A DNA stretch of 64,000 bases, taken from JARBUG01 sp035628915 (GTDB lineage Bacteria > Bacillota > Sulfobacillia > Symbiobacteriales > Symbiobacteriaceae). Position numbers and translations under genes: made by a program. Shown here piece after piece: positions 61,573 through 64,000 of this stretch; the first letter of the stretch is position 1; the number at the start of each line of letters is the position of its first letter. Below the pieces are notes generated by a model. That model was not told the DNA's origin. It saw only the letters and a program-made list of their open reading frames with translations, and made no database searches. The DNA is taken from assembly GCA_035628915.1 (NCBI GenBank), contig DASPIW010000053.1, forward strand, positions 219,997 through 283,996, given 5' to 3'.

Positions 61573-63021
61573 CTAGAGCTTGAAACGAGCGACCTGGTCT
61601 CGAAGCTCCTGGGAGACGGTCAGCAACATCTGCGCGGATGCCGCCACCTCTTCTGCGGATGCGCTCAGCTCCTCCACGCCGGCCGAGACATCGTTGGTGG
61701 ATGTGGCATTGCTTTGGGAAGCAGCGGCGATCTGCCCCACCGCCTGGTCGACCGTGGAAGCGCCCGCGCCGATCTCCACCATGCTGAAAGAGTTGGCTTC
61801 GATGGTGTTTGCGATCAACTCGAAGGCGTCCACCACGCTCTGGGCGTTCTGTTGGGTCGAGAGGGCGATCACCGCGATCCCCCCCACCGCCCCGGCCGCC
61901 TGATCCACCGTCGAGAGGATTTCCCGCAGGGCTTCGCCGGCTTCCACGGCCAGGCGGCTGCCTTCTTCCACTCTGGCTGTTCCGGCCTCCATCACCTTGA
62001 CCGACTCCGCCGTCTGGACCTGGACGTTGCGAATGAGGCTCGCAATCTCACCGGCTGATGTGGCCGATCGAGAAGCCAGACGGCGGACTTCGTCAGCTAC
62101 CACCGAAAAGCCCCTGCCCTGCTCCCCGGCCCGCGCCGCCTCAATCGCCGCGTTCAAGGCCAGCATATTGGTCTGGGCGGCGATGCCAGTGATGACTTCG
62201 GTAATTGCGCCGATCTGATCGGTGAGCTTCCCCAACGCACGAATGCGGGCCGCTCCTTGCTCCACAACGTCACGAATGGAGTCCATGGAAGCGACCGTCC
62301 GCTCCACCACCGCACCGCCGGTTCGGGCAATCTCCGCCGTCCTGCGGGCGCCCTCCGCCGCTTCCTGGGCGGTGACGGTGGTCCGCTCCATGGCCGACGA
62401 CATCTCCCTGATGTGTCCTGCCACCTTCTGCACCTCGGTGACCACTCGGTTGAAGTCGTCTGCGTTCTGCTGAATGGTCTCCTGGAGGGAGTGGACCGTA
62501 GATCGAATATCCGACTCTACCCGGGCCTGCTCCGTGACGTTCTGAGCCATGTCGGTGACCGACTGCGCCACGCTCTGCGCGGCGCCGGCGGCCTGGTTCG
62601 AAGCCGACGAGAGTTGCTCCGACGCATGCACGACTGACCGGGTGTTGCTGTCCAGGGCTTCGACCAACACCCTCAACGTCTGCCCCACGCGATTGAGGTG
62701 CTCGGCCAGATCGCCGAGTTCGTCCCGGGAGCGGACGGCCAGCTTGACCGATAAGTCGCCGTCCGCCAGGCTGCGGGTTGCCGTCAACACCTGCGATACC
62801 GGCCGGGTCAGACCGCGCGCCAGCACGACGCCTACTGCCACAGATAGTGCGAGAAAAAAGAAGACGGTAATAACGCCCGAGTACTTACCTTCAGCTACAG
62901 CCGGTTCGCCGTACGAATAAGCCAGATAGAGTCCGGGTAACGCGCCAATTGCGCCGGTCAAGCTGAGCGCGGCGACAAGTTTCCGGTTGAGTGTCCACCG
63001 CAAGGGCTGCAACCCTCCCAT
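61573..63021 (-). CDS. Methyl-accepting chemotaxis protein without a large external sensor
   Basis: This 482-aa receptor has two N-terminal helices separated by only about 15 residues (YSYGEPAVAEGKYSG), then a HAMP domain (ARGLTRPVSQVL), a long coiled coil and the conserved signalling tip GIAAQTNMLALNAAIEAARA-GEQGRGF. With no ligand-binding domain, it probably senses a cytoplasmic or membrane cue or a partner protein. The ATG at 63021 lacks a strong ribosome site; a downstream TTG after GGGAGGG is possible. The bacteriohemerythrin gene lies 95 bases upstream on the same strand. Confidence 0.9.
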   Translation of the reverse strand: MGGLQPLRWTLNRKLVAALSLTGAIGALPGLYLAYSYGEPAVAEGKYSGVITVFFFLALSVAVGVVLARGLTRPVSQVLTATRSLADGDLSVKLAVRSRDELGDLAEHLNRVGQTLRVLVEALDSNTRSVVHASEQLSSASNQAAGAAQSVAQSVTDMAQNVTEQARVESDIRSTVHSLQETIQQNADDFNRVVTEVQKVAGHIREMSSAMERTTVTAQEAAEGARRTAEIARTGGAVVERTVASMDSIRDVVEQGAARIRALGKLTDQIGAITEVITGIAAQTNMLALNAAIEAARAGEQGRGFSVVADEVRRLASRSATSAGEIASLIRNVQVQTAESVKVMEAGTARVEEGSRLAVEAGEALREILSTVDQAAGAVGGIAVIALSTQQNAQSVVDAFELIANTIEANSFSMVEIGAGASTVDQAVGQIAAASQSNATSTNDVSAGVEELSASAEEVAASAQMLLTVSQELRDQVARFKL

Positions 63022-63116
63022 CCGAACCAGGAAGGAGATTTGGCGGGAACGAAACCGGGGTGCGCAAATAGCAGAATGGACCGCCGGATGGGCGGCCCAT
63101 ATTGCCAACGAGCACC

Positions 63117-63533
63117 CTACTTCAAGGCGACCATCTTCGTCTTCAGGTACGCGCCAAGAGCCTTGTCTTCCTTACGGATATGGTTGTTCAGCCATTCCAC
63201 GATGCGCTTCTGCACCTGGAACAGAAGGCTCAGGGAAGCGCCTTCCTTGGCGATTCGCTCCTTGGTCTTCACGAACTCTGCGACGAAGTCGGCATGCTCC
63301 TTTTTGTGGAAGTCGGAAGCTGGATAGTTGAACTTGTCCATATAACGCTCTTCGGTGCCAAAGTGATCCACCACATACTTGCCCAAGAACTGCAGAGTCC
63401 GGTCCAGTTCGTCCATCCCGATACCTTTCTGCGAAGCTTCAAGCAGCAGGTCAGCCTGTCGAAACAGCTCCTTGTGCTGGGTGTCGATGTCATTTATTCC
63501 CACTGCCAATGCTTCTGTCCACTGAATGGCCAT
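63117..63533 (-). CDS. Bacteriohemerythrin
   Basis: This 138-aa four-helix protein binds O2 at a di-iron site. All ligands are present: H20, H57, E61, H76, H80, H118 and D123 (TQHKE, HFGTEE, HKKEH, HIRKED). Free bacteriohemerythrins store or deliver oxygen or signal it. An AGGAGG-type site precedes the ATG. It is in an apparent operon with the sensor-less chemoreceptor, suggesting a two-protein aerotaxis device. Confidence 0.93.
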   Translation of the reverse strand: MAIQWTEALAVGINDIDTQHKELFRQADLLLEASQKGIGMDELDRTLQFLGKYVVDHFGTEERYMDKFNYPASDFHKKEHADFVAEFVKTKERIAKEGASLSLLFQVQKRIVEWLNNHIRKEDKALGAYLKTKMVALK

Positions 63534-63593
63534 CGTCCTCGCACCTCCTTTGCTTGCGCTGACAGGATGCTATGCAAATTCGACTCCGCCTAA

Positions 63594-63622
63594 ATAATGC
63601 ACCAACGGTAACATTCGGTCAA
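63594..63622 (-). promoter_or_regulatory. Sigma-A-type promoter of the bacteriohemerythrin gene
   Basis: On the minus strand TTGACC, exactly 17 bases, CATTAT, giving a leader of about 50 bases to the ATG. This is the best housekeeping-type promoter seen in the window. Confidence 0.6.
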
Positions 63623-63917
63623 GTGCGTTTATCGCGGCAACGGTGCAGCTCGTGCCTACGAACCCGTTCACTACCGGAACCTGCTTTCCCGCGGCTGGTC
63701 TCAGACCTCGTCAAGAGGGAGGGCACTGCGGGGCTACTGACTTTCTTGGCAAGGGGCAGAAGCATTGATGAGGCACCGATGGTTATTGAGTCGAACCAAG
63801 TCATCGAAGCGGGTCCGCGCCGAAAAGTCCTGGCCCCATTGTGAACACCCCTTCGACTGACTAGGCCTGGATTCCGCACATGGCCTTACTGAAATCTCAG
63901 AGGCAGGAGCGGGACAC
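63623..63917. other. Region without a recognisable gene
   Basis: Short open frames exist on both strands but none has a ribosome site and family features. The plus-strand 90-codon frame from 63572 overlaps the hemerythrin promoter and is unlikely to be real. Confidence 0.35.
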
Positions 63918-64000
63918 CTAAAGGATGCGTTCGACCTTGAGGAGTTCCAGCAGCCGACGCTGTACCTCTTTGGGTTTCTCGACAGCGAGGGCTGGCCCGG
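63918..64000 (-). CDS. C-terminal end of an unidentified gene (partial)
   Basis: The minus-strand frame entering at the window edge reads PALAVEKPKEVQRRLLELLK then VERIL and TAG. The helical, Lys/Arg/Leu-rich end resembles the tails of some transposases or helical enzymes, but 27 codons are not enough to assign it. Confidence 0.35.
   Translation of the reverse strand, partial: GPALAVEKPKEVQRRLLELLKVERIL

Noticed and set aside
63572..63844. 90-codon plus-strand frame near the right edge
   Set aside because: It starts inside the promoter region of the bacteriohemerythrin gene, has no ribosome site, and the protein lacks any coherent pattern.
1..64000. tRNA, rRNA, CRISPR array, integrase or intact insertion sequence
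   Set aside because: No cloverleaf, regularly spaced repeat, recombinase motif or terminal inverted repeat pair was seen. The duplicated LAL units suggest gene movement, but no mobility gene accompanies them.

Overview
The window is high-GC bacterial chromosome. Genes mostly have strong GGAGG-type ribosome binding sites, and GTG starts are common. No outer-membrane biogenesis genes are visible, the nitrate reductase looks lipid-anchored, and the repertoire (RpiR and ROK sugar genes, bacteriohemerythrin, Nap/Nrf, group 3-type [NiFe] hydrogenase) suggests a respiratory, probably thermophilic or anaerobe-leaning high-GC Bacillota such as the Symbiobacterium/Limnochordia area. That placement is inference. 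No tRNA, rRNA, CRISPR array or intact insertion sequence was seen.

Layout. 1-8.6 kb (+): [NiFe] hydrogenase small (partial) and large subunits, maturation protease, hypA-B-F-C-D-E and a NicO-type nickel transporter, i.e. enzyme, cofactor assembly and metal supply in one run. 8.7-11.5 kb (-): GH10 glycosidase and CoA-binding protein. 11.6-31.3 kb is an accessory region with two large ATP-dependent LuxR-type (LAL/MalT-like) regulators. They are associated with three copies of one activator-type promoter, which drive a DUF2231 membrane-protein operon, a 69-aa small protein, and a MATE exporter plus Fe-S flavoprotein. Between the regulators lie a broken membrane gene, a ferredoxin-nitroreductase fusion and a pair of giant proteins of unknown function (1428 and 1230 aa).

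31.5-40.1 kb (+): a heme-binding-type histidine kinase and OmpR-family regulator, then a compact nitrate-to-ammonia module: tetraheme NapC/NrfH-like protein, NapD, NapA, a NapH-NapG fusion, NrfH and NrfA. A remnant of a third LAL gene follows. 40.4-49.8 kb (-): a six-gene MoxR ATPase / von Willebrand A / SWIM / DUF5682 / DUF4132 locus, probably an NTP-dependent conflict or stress system. 50.1-53.3 kb: a cytochrome b/Hdr-type membrane Fe-S oxidoreductase with the debris of electron-transfer-flavoprotein and aldehyde:ferredoxin oxidoreductase genes.

53.4-61.1 kb: an amino-sugar operon (-; NanE epimerase, ABC binding protein, two permeases, DUF4127, ROK kinase) divergent from its likely RpiR regulator. 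61.1-64.0 kb (-): an unreported 57-aa ORF, a chemoreceptor, an oxygen-binding bacteriohemerythrin and the edge of another gene.

The strongest candidates for something undescribed are the LAL regulators with their geometrically identical promoter copies, the giant-protein pair, and the MoxR-VWA-SWIM locus.
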